Shown: piece after piece, positions 17,113 to 24,482 of the stretch
Layout: every line of letters starts with the position of its first letter
Numbering within the stretch: position 1 is the first letter of the stretch
Assembly: GCA_007753915.1 (NCBI GenBank)
Contig: CP036352.1
Location: 2,542,001-2,606,000 of the forward strand
Direction of reading: 5' to 3'
DNA length: 64,000 nucleotides
Origin: Phycisphaerae bacterium RAS2
Lineage (GTDB): Bacteria > Planctomycetota > Phycisphaerae > UBA1845 > UTPLA1
Notes under the pieces: model-generated
What the model was told of the DNA's origin: nothing
The model's input: only the letters and a program-made list of their open reading frames with translations
Databases searched by the model: none
Position numbers and translations under genes: made by a program

Positions 17113-18228
17113 GTGAGGAGTTACATGAAACTCATCGTATATGCATTCTGTCTGGCCACGTTCGCCGTGGGCTGCACGAAGCCGAGCGTCAAATTCTCCC
17201 AGTATCCGCCTCCCGTACCCAAGGCCCCGATCTACCAGCTCAACGGACCGGAAGATGCGATGGCGATGGTTCGCACCGACGTCAGCGACGCTATGTCTAA
17301 TTGGGATGCCGGCAAGATCAAGGTCGGCAAGACAATCGCTATTCTCCCGGTAGCTGGGCCGGCGACGAGCGGTGATTTATTGTCAACCTTCCTGATGATG
17401 CATCTGAAGCAAGGGGGTATCACGGTTGTCGAACGACAGGTGACTCGCGCCTTGCTCGAGGAGTTCGAGTTGTTGAAGCATTCCGGGGAGATTCCGGATG
17501 ACCAGCTCGCTCGATTGCGCAAAGTGATCCCTGCAGATTACTTTCTGGCCACCGGGGTGACGTCCCTTCGGTCCGAGACGGTCAGCGTCGCTCTGCCGGA
17601 ACGAAAGCTCGACCCGCAAGATCGAGTTCGTTATCAGCGCGACTATGAAGAGTGGAGAACTAAGGCCATTGCCTACATTGACGCATTGGATTCCGCGGCA
17701 CAGATCTTCAATCACACGCCGGAATACGAGGAAGCCGATAAGTACTACGCATGGCTGTTTCGTAATAGCCTGGCTAAGGCCCGCCGCGACATTGAGGCGA
17801 CCGATTTCATCGGTTTTCAGGCGGTAGTCGAACAGCTCGCGTGGTTGCCGGCGCTGGCGTGGCCCCCCTTTTTCAATCGTGACGAACATGAAGCGCCTGC
17901 AACGACAACCAAGAAACAATCATTCGATTATTCTCGTGTCAGTCCCTTTGGTCCGTATGCGGGCGGCGGGTATCGACCGTTGCTGAACCATCTTCCCGAG
18001 GCCTTGCCCAAGTCTGCACGGCGCATCGAGTTCGAGCTCAATCAACGCCGCTCGCTTGTGATTCCAGTCGAACGGACCAATGCCAGCATTGCTTTTCGGA
18101 TCATCGATACCTCAACGGGCGAATACGGCGCCATTGGCGTGCTTGAAATTGTTGACAACTCCGAAACTAAAGCGCTGCAGCGCCTGGCTGAATCCTTAGC
18201 CGGCTCGCTGACTGCCAAGCTCAAGTAG
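17113..18228 (+). CDS. CsgG-like lipoprotein
   Basis: GTG 17113 has AAGGAG (17101-17106) at good spacing. ATG 17125 is an alternative with AGGAG nearer. The N terminus has a lipoprotein signal with lipobox 'FAVGC', so the mature protein is lipid-anchored. The region 'KTIAILPVAG...STFLMMHL' to 'IPADYFLATGVTSLRSE' resembles CsgG-family or FlgO-like domains, which sit in the periplasm or outer membrane and in CsgG form a secretion pore. A proline-rich middle part and a C-terminal strand-rich region ('IAFRIIDTSTGEYGAIGVLEI') follow. It is 371 residues, somewhat longer than CsgG (about 260). It follows the caspase by 17 bases and precedes a DUF4384-type lipoprotein. Confidence 0.75.
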   Translation: MRSYMKLIVYAFCLATFAVGCTKPSVKFSQYPPPVPKAPIYQLNGPEDAMAMVRTDVSDAMSNWDAGKIKVGKTIAILPVAGPATSGDLLSTFLMMHLKQGGITVVERQVTRALLEEFELLKHSGEIPDDQLARLRKVIPADYFLATGVTSLRSETVSVALPERKLDPQDRVRYQRDYEEWRTKAIAYIDALDSAAQIFNHTPEYEEADKYYAWLFRNSLAKARRDIEATDFIGFQAVVEQLAWLPALAWPPFFNRDEHEAPATTTKKQSFDYSRVSPFGPYAGGGYRPLLNHLPEALPKSARRIEFELNQRRSLVIPVERTNASIAFRIIDTSTGEYGAIGVLEIVDNSETKALQRLAESLAGSLTAKLK

Positions 18229-18322
18229 TTAAATCGCGTTTAGCGCGGGTCTGTGAATCAGAGGAATCCATGCGCGCCCTGCCGCAGGAGCCCTTGCCGT
18301 GCATGCCGGAGCTATTGACGGT

Positions 18323-18976
18323 ATGAAGACTACATCGCTTACGCCCCGATGCTTCATTTGCCTAATCTTCTTGTTGCTCGGTCAATCGGCGGGCTGTTCC
18401 GAAGTGCAGATCAACAGTGCCTTCGCCATCGAGCAGGACGGAAAGAAGTATGCAGCCAACTTTCTCTATGCCGCCGATGATCCCTATCGCATCGTCCTTT
18501 CCAACTACGAGTTTGCAAACGTCTACCTGTTCCGAAAGGAGCCGAGCGGCTCCTACCAGACGCTCTTCCCGGACCCTCGGATCAATGACGGGCGAGCGCT
18601 TCTCTTCTCCGATTCTCACGTAATTCTGCCGCCCGAGGGCCACTACAACTTTCCCCTCGAGAACGGCGTCACGCACTTCCTTCTTATCGTCACGACTCAA
18701 CGAATCGATGATTTGAACATGCTCGGTTTGCGAAAGCGAATTGATGCTTCCGTCGTCGATGATGTGGTTGCTAACCTCGCCGAGCTTCCGGGCACGCGCG
18801 TTCAGGACTTGCTGGAACCATTGACCGTCCGAGTCGGGACCGGCTCGCCGATCGATCTGGCCGAAGATCTCGCGTCGTTCTCTGAATCGTTCTCCGGGCA
18901 TCGACTTGTCGTCATTTCCAATAGCAGCAAGGTGTCGATCATCGCCCGGTTTGCATTGCGCTATGAAATCCGCTGA
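18323..18976 (+). CDS. DUF4384-type lipoprotein
   Basis: ATG 18323 is chosen over an upstream GTG (18299) because it gives a proper lipoprotein signal with lipobox 'QSAGC'. The product is 217 residues. The N-terminal half ('YRIVLSNYEFANVYLFR', 'GSYQTLFPDPRINDG', 'LPPEGHYNF') matches the pattern of DUF4384 domains, including the typical 'LFP' segment. The rest, with 'ELPGTRVQDLLEPLTVRVG', is not recognised. It ends 32 bases from the convergently transcribed sigma factor gene. It is one of four proteins in the cluster carrying this domain. A GGTCTG with no clear upstream box lies at about 18249. Confidence 0.72.
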   Translation: MKTTSLTPRCFICLIFLLLGQSAGCSEVQINSAFAIEQDGKKYAANFLYAADDPYRIVLSNYEFANVYLFRKEPSGSYQTLFPDPRINDGRALLFSDSHVILPPEGHYNFPLENGVTHFLLIVTTQRIDDLNMLGLRKRIDASVVDDVVANLAELPGTRVQDLLEPLTVRVGTGSPIDLAEDLASFSESFSGHRLVVISNSSKVSIIARFALRYEIR

Positions 18977-19008
18977 ACCGCCAACGTTCGTCCCGGCCGG
19001 TGCATAGT

Positions 19009-20037
19009 TCACTCGACCATCAAACCGCGACGATTGAGCAATAACTCGACGCAACTCTTGACAGCTTCGTGCGAGAGTCGTGCTGTCGTGCTAGCCAGTT
19101 CCAGAAACCGACTTCGAAGCTTTTCCAACGCGGATTGCCGCACGCGCGTCACTTGGTAGTCTCGCATTCCCAGGAGCTGCCCAATCTTGACGCCCGGAAC
19201 ATGATCGACCAAAGACATTTTGACAATCGCATTCTCTTCAGATGTCAGCACACTAAACACATCGCGAAACATGGGCATGAGCCGCTTGCGACAGTCCTTT
19301 GCCGCATACTCATCGGCTGGATCGATGGCGCCGGCATCTGCAATCTCAAGCGATCCTCCCCTTTCGCGTTCGCTGTATTGAAATGATTGAGCGGCCGGGC
19401 CCGCTGCCAGCCGCCGCCGATCCGCCTGCGTGCGAAACACCTGCTTCAGCCACGCAACGAGGGGCGCATGCCCTTTGTAGGAGTCAATTCGCGGTCCGCT
19501 CTTCTCACGGGGCAGCAACAGATCACCCAGGAAATCCTCCGCGGCCTCTGCGTCGCCGCAGGCATACTTGCCTGCCCAGATTTGTAGATCCCGCTTGAAA
19601 CGTGCGCGAAACAGCGCGACCGCCTCCGCATCGCGCGCCGAAAGAAAGACTGCCAGCATAATGTCATGCCACAAATTGCATCCATCAAACGGCCGCGCGG
19701 CAAATCGTCCTTGCGACAACGCCCTGGCTGCCTCATCAGGCGAGACTGGCCTGCCCTGCGCTCTGAACTGATCCAGATGGTAAGCGAGGGCCGCACCAAG
19801 TACCTCCGCCAGCCGGCCGCGCACCCCTTCGACCAGCTTGGACAGCCCGGCTGGAACCTGTGTTTCAAGAACCCATGCCAATGCGGATTGCACGTTCGTC
19901 TTCCAATGATATGCCCGGGAACGCCGTTGCGCCCCGGTCCAATCGATCGGGGCGGCTTCTCCCGGCCCATGCTGGCTTTGATTATACTGTCTGATGGACG
20001 AGGCAGCGTCAACGCTTGCTCGAAGGGCTATCTGCAT
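19009..20037 (-). CDS. ECF-type RNA polymerase sigma factor with long N-terminal extension
   Basis: The protein has 342 residues, longer than the usual 180-200 of ECF sigma factors. Region 2 is at about 130-220 ('DAEAVALFRARFKRDLQIWA', 'AAEDFLGDLL', 'PLVAWLKQVFRTQADRRR'), matching the core-binding and -10-recognition pattern. Region 4 is at about 265-320 ('LTSEENAIVKMSLVDHVPG' then 'IGQLLGMRDYQVTRVRQSAL'), a helix-turn-helix for the -35 box. The first 110 residues are helical and unlike other sigma factors; they could be a sensor or anti-sigma contact. It is the only sigma gene in the window and sits inside the cluster whose promoters share one motif, divergent from the caspase-FGE gene at 20113. 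It is the best candidate for reading that motif. Confidence 0.8.
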   Translation of the reverse strand: MQIALRASVDAASSIRQYNQSQHGPGEAAPIDWTGAQRRSRAYHWKTNVQSALAWVLETQVPAGLSKLVEGVRGRLAEVLGAALAYHLDQFRAQGRPVSPDEAARALSQGRFAARPFDGCNLWHDIMLAVFLSARDAEAVALFRARFKRDLQIWAGKYACGDAEAAEDFLGDLLLPREKSGPRIDSYKGHAPLVAWLKQVFRTQADRRRLAAGPAAQSFQYSERERGGSLEIADAGAIDPADEYAAKDCRKRLMPMFRDVFSVLTSEENAIVKMSLVDHVPGVKIGQLLGMRDYQVTRVRQSALEKLRSRFLELASTTARLSHEAVKSCVELLLNRRGLMVE

Positions 20038-20048
20038 TCTTCAACCTG

Positions 20049-20064
20049 AAAAAAAAAAAAAAAA
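20049..20064. repeat. Homopolymer A16 tract
   Basis: Sixteen consecutive A bases lie in the 75-bp region between the divergent sigma factor and caspase-FGE genes. On the + strand the tract ends just before the -35-like box, in the position of an UP element. On the minus strand it is a T-run 12-27 bases before the sigma gene ATG. Tracts of this length are prone to slippage. Confidence 0.9.
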
Positions 20065-20065
20065 G

Positions 20066-20093
20066 GCGCAATGTGCGGCCGGCTTCCGGTCTA
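20066..20093 (+). promoter_or_regulatory. Cluster promoter motif, site 6
   Basis: GCGCAATG (20066-20073), 14 bases, GGTCTA (20088-20093). It precedes the caspase-FGE gene at 20113 and is flanked upstream by the A16 tract. Confidence 0.6.
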
Positions 20094-20112
20094 CGACCTT
20101 GGGAGAGCCTGT

Positions 20113-22347
20113 ATGCAAGAGCGATCAACGAGCAGAACTGATTCGCGCCGGACCCTTTCGGGGTTACTCATCATGGCCTGTGCGGCCTGGTTCGCCCCAT
20201 GGGCGATGGGGCAGAACCCGTCGCAAACCAACAAAGCCGTCGGCGTCGAGGACGCTCCGAAGTTCGCCCCCGTGCGCGAGATGGGCGCCGGCAATGCCGC
20301 CCTGTTCATCGGCATCAACGCCTTCACCAAGGACACGCACCTGGCCCCGCTAAAGTTCGCCGTCAATGACGCGATCGGCACGGCCCATCTCTTCGCCCTG
20401 GAGCTGAAGCTCGTCGCGCCCAAGCGCACCGCTCTGGCACTGTCGGGTGAGCCGAACGGCGACGCCGCCAAGGCCCAGCTCGCGACCCTTAAGGCCGCCG
20501 GTGCAAGAATCGGCCCGGCCGCCAAGTCGGACATCTTTCTAAGCCTTCAGCAGGTCATTGCCTCGCCCGCAAACGAGAACGACATCCTGATCGTCGGCCT
20601 TTCCTCACACGGTTTCGAAGAAGCCGGCGTTCCCTACGTCATGCCGGCCGACGGCGTCAAGGCCTTCCTCGCCGACACGGCGATCAACCTTACCAGCGTC
20701 GAGCAGGCACTCACCCGCAGCAAGGCCGGCAAACGCCTGCTCATTCTCGATGCCTGTCGAGAAAAGCCGCTGGCGGGTGGCCGCGGTGGCGATGCGCCGA
20801 TGGCCGTGGCCTTTAAGGAAGCCCTGGCCAAGGCCGCCGGGCAGGCCGTGCTGGCTTCCTGCGACGTCGGCGAGGTCTCCTTCGAGAATGCCGCCGTCGG
20901 GCACGGTGTCTTCACGCATTACCTACTGAAGGCCCTGCGCGGCGAGGCCCCGACCGATGACGCCGGCATGATCCGCATCGATCAGGTCATCGGATACGTC
21001 GCAGGAAATGTCGAGCGCTGGTCGAAGCAAAACGGGCCGCAGGTTCAGCGCCCCTGGTTCAAGGGGCCGCAGGTCGCGCGGGAGATCCCTCTGGCGATGG
21101 ACACCGCCCGCGTCGCGGCGATCGCCGAAGCCGCGCGACAGAAATCCGCGATGGTTCAGTCTCGCCTTGAGGCCCTGCGCAAGCTGGCCATCGATGACGC
21201 CATCACCGTCGCCCAGCATGCGCTGGGAAAGTCGCTCTTTACCGCAAGTCCAGACACGCTCGACGCCCAGGACCGCGAGCGGCTGGAAGTTTTTGTGGAT
21301 CTCATCGAGTCAAAGATCCCCGCAAGACGGCTGCAAGCGCTGCTGGACGCAGTCGAGACGCCCGAGCAGCGGGCGGCTCGGCTGGAGCGGGAGCGCATGG
21401 CGGCGCATGTTACGGCGACGCTGGGCATGCTGAAGGCTGCTCTTGAGAAAAAGAACCGTGACGAGGCCTTCCAGTTGCTTGGCGAACTGACGAGTCTTTC
21501 GCCGAGTCATCCGTCGCTGGATGATTGGCGAAAGCGTGTCGAGGGGCTCGGCCGGCCGAAAGAGCTCACGCTCGATCTCGGCGGCGGAGTGACAATGGAT
21601 CTGGTACTAATTCCGGCGGGTGAATTCATGATGGGCTCGCCGGAAGAGGAAGAGGGCCGCAACATCAACGAAGGCCCGCAACACCGCGTTCGTTTCAGCA
21701 AGCCATTCTATATGGGCAAGTACGAGGTGACCAATGCACAGTACCGGCGGTTCAAACCGGACCACGATTCGGGCGATTACAGAGGCGTGAGTCTGAATAA
21801 TGACAACCAGCCAGTGGTTGATGTAAGCAGGGAGGATGCAAAAGCGTTCTGCGACTGGCTCCGCCGCCAGAGTGGCAGGGAGGTTCGTCTTCCCAGCGAA
21901 TCCGAATGGGAATACGCCTGCCGGGGGGGCGATGGACGAGAATTCCCGTGGAGCGGTAGTTGGCCACCATCAGCCCAATCAGGGAATTACGCCGACGAGA
22001 CAATCAAGAGTATGTTTTCAGATTGGACACCCGTCGACGGTTACCGGGATGGCTATGCGGTGAGTTCTCCGGTGGGCTCTTTTTCGGCAAATCCATATGG
22101 CCTTCACGACATGGGAGGAAATGTGTGGGAGTGGTGCGAGGACTGGTATCATGACGATTACACCGGCGCGCCGACGGATGGGCGGGCCTGGACGACCGGC
22201 GGAAAGCAGACGTCCCCTGTCTTTCGTGGCGCCGCGTGGAGCTACGAGGATGGCAGGAATCTGCGCTCGGCCTGCCGTAGTATCGGCGGGCCTGACTTCC
22301 GCAGCCGCAGCGGCGGCTTTCGTGTTGCGACAGGGGCCTCTCCATAG
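20113..22347 (+). CDS. Secreted caspase-like protein fused to an FGE/C-type-lectin module (paralogue)
   Basis: ATG 20113 is chosen over ATG 20071 because GGGAG (20101-20105) lies at the right distance and the promoter-like boxes overlap the earlier start. An Arg-containing signal peptide is followed by 'NKAVGVED'. The C14 domain is divergent, but both catalytic residues are kept: His in 'VGLSSHGFEEAG' and Cys in 'LLILDACREKP'. From about residue 405 on, the linker and first half of the FGE domain are almost identical to the gene at 3124 ('ETPEQRAARLERERMAA', 'LTLDLGGGV', 'LVLIPAGEFMMGSP'). The last 30-40 residues differ strongly, although flanking residues and length are conserved. A mosaic origin is clear: an older caspase part with a recently shared FGE cassette. 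It is probably a single-gene unit. Confidence 0.9.
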   Translation: MQERSTSRTDSRRTLSGLLIMACAAWFAPWAMGQNPSQTNKAVGVEDAPKFAPVREMGAGNAALFIGINAFTKDTHLAPLKFAVNDAIGTAHLFALELKLVAPKRTALALSGEPNGDAAKAQLATLKAAGARIGPAAKSDIFLSLQQVIASPANENDILIVGLSSHGFEEAGVPYVMPADGVKAFLADTAINLTSVEQALTRSKAGKRLLILDACREKPLAGGRGGDAPMAVAFKEALAKAAGQAVLASCDVGEVSFENAAVGHGVFTHYLLKALRGEAPTDDAGMIRIDQVIGYVAGNVERWSKQNGPQVQRPWFKGPQVAREIPLAMDTARVAAIAEAARQKSAMVQSRLEALRKLAIDDAITVAQHALGKSLFTASPDTLDAQDRERLEVFVDLIESKIPARRLQALLDAVETPEQRAARLERERMAAHVTATLGMLKAALEKKNRDEAFQLLGELTSLSPSHPSLDDWRKRVEGLGRPKELTLDLGGGVTMDLVLIPAGEFMMGSPEEEEGRNINEGPQHRVRFSKPFYMGKYEVTNAQYRRFKPDHDSGDYRGVSLNNDNQPVVDVSREDAKAFCDWLRRQSGREVRLPSESEWEYACRGGDGREFPWSGSWPPSAQSGNYADETIKSMFSDWTPVDGYRDGYAVSSPVGSFSANPYGLHDMGGNVWEWCEDWYHDDYTGAPTDGRAWTTGGKQTSPVFRGAAWSYEDGRNLRSACRSIGGPDFRSRSGGFRVATGASP

Positions 22348-22435
22348 CCTTTGGCTCTTGGTCCCTTGATCCATTAGTTTCTTGTTTTCTTGCTTTTTTG
22401 TTTTTGTTTTTTTGCACGGGACTTCAGGCCCGTAC
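22348..22435 (+). repeat. 3' flank shared with 5185-5260
   Basis: After the stop codon the sequence repeats the 3' flank of the first caspase-FGE gene, including 'TTGGCTCTTGGTCCCTTGAT', a longer T-rich run and a decayed version of the hairpin (ACGGG 22416-22420 with CCCGT 22429-22433). The remaining gap to 22667 holds nothing recognisable. Confidence 0.75.
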
Positions 22436-22667
22436 GCAAAGGGGAACGCCGTGCGACGAGGACTGGTGAAAGACTGGCGACAGTGGCCGTGGACGAAGGC
22501 CTTTCTGCAGACTTGAGCGCTGGGCGGGTTCGCGATCGGCACCGACGCCGCCGGCGAATCGATGTGCCGGGCGGCGACGATGAACGCAGCGCGTGGTCTC
22601 CGCCCGGCGGAGACGCCGGCCGCTACGCAGGCGTGCAACCGCTCGGACGAAAAATGCCCGATGGACA

Positions 22668-22698
22668 GCGCAAGGGCCTTCCCGACGGCGGTCTGGTA
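22668..22698 (+). promoter_or_regulatory. Cluster promoter motif, site 7
   Basis: GCGCAAGG (22668-22675), 14 bases, GGTCTGGTA (22690-22698), then GAGGTTC as at sites 1 and 3. The gene start is at 22756. Confidence 0.65.
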
Positions 22699-22755
22699 TG
22701 ATAGAGGTTCGGTCTGCCGGACCCGTAAAACGCCTCTTCTTGAGAGAAACCCGAA

Positions 22756-24420
22756 ATGAACGCATTTCCAGTTTGCCGGATGTCGCTGTTTGTGCTGGTC
22801 GGCCTGTCGGCCCTTGCCAGCCGGCCGGTTTTGGCGGGCATCAAGCCGATCGCCGAGGTAACCGCCAAGGGTGCGGCGCCGATCGAAAAGGGGCAGGTCA
22901 CGCAGGCTCGCGAGCGCGCCGTTCATGACGCATTGCGCCGCGCCGTGGAAACCGGCGTGGGCATGCTCCTGGTCAGCGAATCGAGCACGCACAACATGAA
23001 GCTGATCTCCGACTCGATCTATGCCCGCGCTGAAGGCTTCGTCGAACGATACGACGTGCTGGACGAATCGAAGACAGACGACATGTACCACATCACGATT
23101 CGTGCCCGCGTGCAAAAGGCGACACTGGCATCGCGCTTGGTTGATCTGCTCGTGCTCGACCAGCAAATGGGGATGCCACAAGTCATGGTGCTGGTCAGTG
23201 ATGACGGCGGCGAATACGGCGATGCCCAGGCATCCGGCCGCACCGTGCTCGTCAAGAAGTTCACCGAGAAGCGCTTTCGGCTGATCAACCCGCAGGTGGC
23301 CGAGAAGCTCCAGCAGGACCGATCGCTGCTGGCGAACCTGCGCGAGGACAAGAGCGCCGCAGTGCGCCTGGCCAACGAGCACGCGGCCGAACTGGTCATC
23401 GTCTGCACGCTTCGCTCGGAAGACAAGGGCAGCGCGCGGGGCCTGGCGCAGGCTCAAGCCGTGCTGCGCATGATGGCCATCAATCCGACGACGGGGCAGG
23501 AGTTCATCGGCGAGGAATCCGAACTAACCGGCGCGGGCGACGTCCAGACTGAAGCCGCGCGGGCCGCGGCGCGCCGCGTCGCCGAGGAAGCGGGTGACTA
23601 CGCCATCAACCAGATGGTGCTGTGGTGGATTCGTCAAGCCGGTCCGGGCGCCGGCCAGGAGTACACCGTCGAGCTTCAGAATCCCGGCAATCTGCTGCGC
23701 GTCGGCCGGCCGTTTCGAGAGGCCGTCGAGCGCGTGCAAGGGGTCCGACAGGTCAAAGTGGAGAGCCAATCGAAGGAACTGCTGCGCCTGCGCGTGCTGT
23801 TTGAAGGCGGCGGCAAAGGCCTGTTGATTGACGGCATCGCCGACAAGTGCGGCGCCGTGGCCGCCCTGACGACGCTGGACCTTGTTCTAGACCGAGGAAA
23901 CCAACTGGTGTTCGCGCTGGAACGCGAGGGCGGCTCGCGAAGCGCCGACAATGAGCCGGGTGAGATGCGTCCCATGGTTGTCGCGATTGTGCCCTTTCGA
24001 AACGCCACGGACTGGGCGCAACTCGATAGCACGGCTGAAGCCTGTGCACGGCGGGCGGAGAGCGTTTGCGTCAAGGCAAAAGACCTGCGCGTCGTGGATC
24101 GCTCCCGGTTGGACGTGGTCTTGAAAGAGTCTGATCTCGCGGCGGCAGGAATCGTCGAAGGCGACGCCATCAAACTCGGGAAACTCCTGCCGGCGGATGC
24201 GATCGTGCTCGGAGAAATCTCCGGGCAGAAGCAAACGCTGCGCGTCTTTCTGCGAATCGTCCGCACGGACTCGGGCGAAGTGCTCACCACGGCTGAAGCA
24301 GAAGTGAACGTTGACGATCGCGACCGATTGCCCGATCAGTTGGCGTCCGTGCTTGATCGGGCGCTGAACAGCAAGGAAGTCGGTGGTTACCGCGGCAAGC
24401 TGGGACTGCCGCAGCCATGA
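22756..24420 (+). CDS. Secreted FlgT/LPP20-like and CsgG-like protein
   Basis: The protein has 554 residues. A signal peptide (about 1-28) is followed by a FlgT-N/LPP20-type domain ('VTAKGAAPIEKGQVTQARER', 'YARAEGFVERYDVLDESK'). The middle region ('VMVLVSDDGGEYGD', 'NEHAAELVIVCTL') resembles the second FlgT domain. The C-terminal part (about 415-535: 'VVAIVPFRNATDWAQ', 'LRVVDRSRLDVVLKESDLAA', 'LPADAIVLGEIS') is CsgG-like. Similar combinations are known in outer-membrane-associated proteins that assemble large envelope structures. It is probably in an operon with the DUF4384 lipoprotein that follows and is under the cluster promoter motif. The exact role is unknown. Confidence 0.78.
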   Translation: MNAFPVCRMSLFVLVGLSALASRPVLAGIKPIAEVTAKGAAPIEKGQVTQARERAVHDALRRAVETGVGMLLVSESSTHNMKLISDSIYARAEGFVERYDVLDESKTDDMYHITIRARVQKATLASRLVDLLVLDQQMGMPQVMVLVSDDGGEYGDAQASGRTVLVKKFTEKRFRLINPQVAEKLQQDRSLLANLREDKSAAVRLANEHAAELVIVCTLRSEDKGSARGLAQAQAVLRMMAINPTTGQEFIGEESELTGAGDVQTEAARAAARRVAEEAGDYAINQMVLWWIRQAGPGAGQEYTVELQNPGNLLRVGRPFREAVERVQGVRQVKVESQSKELLRLRVLFEGGGKGLLIDGIADKCGAVAALTTLDLVLDRGNQLVFALEREGGSRSADNEPGEMRPMVVAIVPFRNATDWAQLDSTAEACARRAESVCVKAKDLRVVDRSRLDVVLKESDLAAAGIVEGDAIKLGKLLPADAIVLGEISGQKQTLRVFLRIVRTDSGEVLTTAEAEVNVDDRDRLPDQLASVLDRALNSKEVGGYRGKLGLPQP

Positions 24421-24482
24421 GCTGCAGCGCCGGGAATTATTCCAAATGCAAGCGAGGCTTGACGAAAGGACGGCAGGGAACC

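Noticed and set aside
18249-18254. GGTCTG before the lipoprotein gene at 18323 as an eighth cluster promoter
   Set aside because: The sequence 14 bases upstream matches the partner box at only about 3 of 8 positions.
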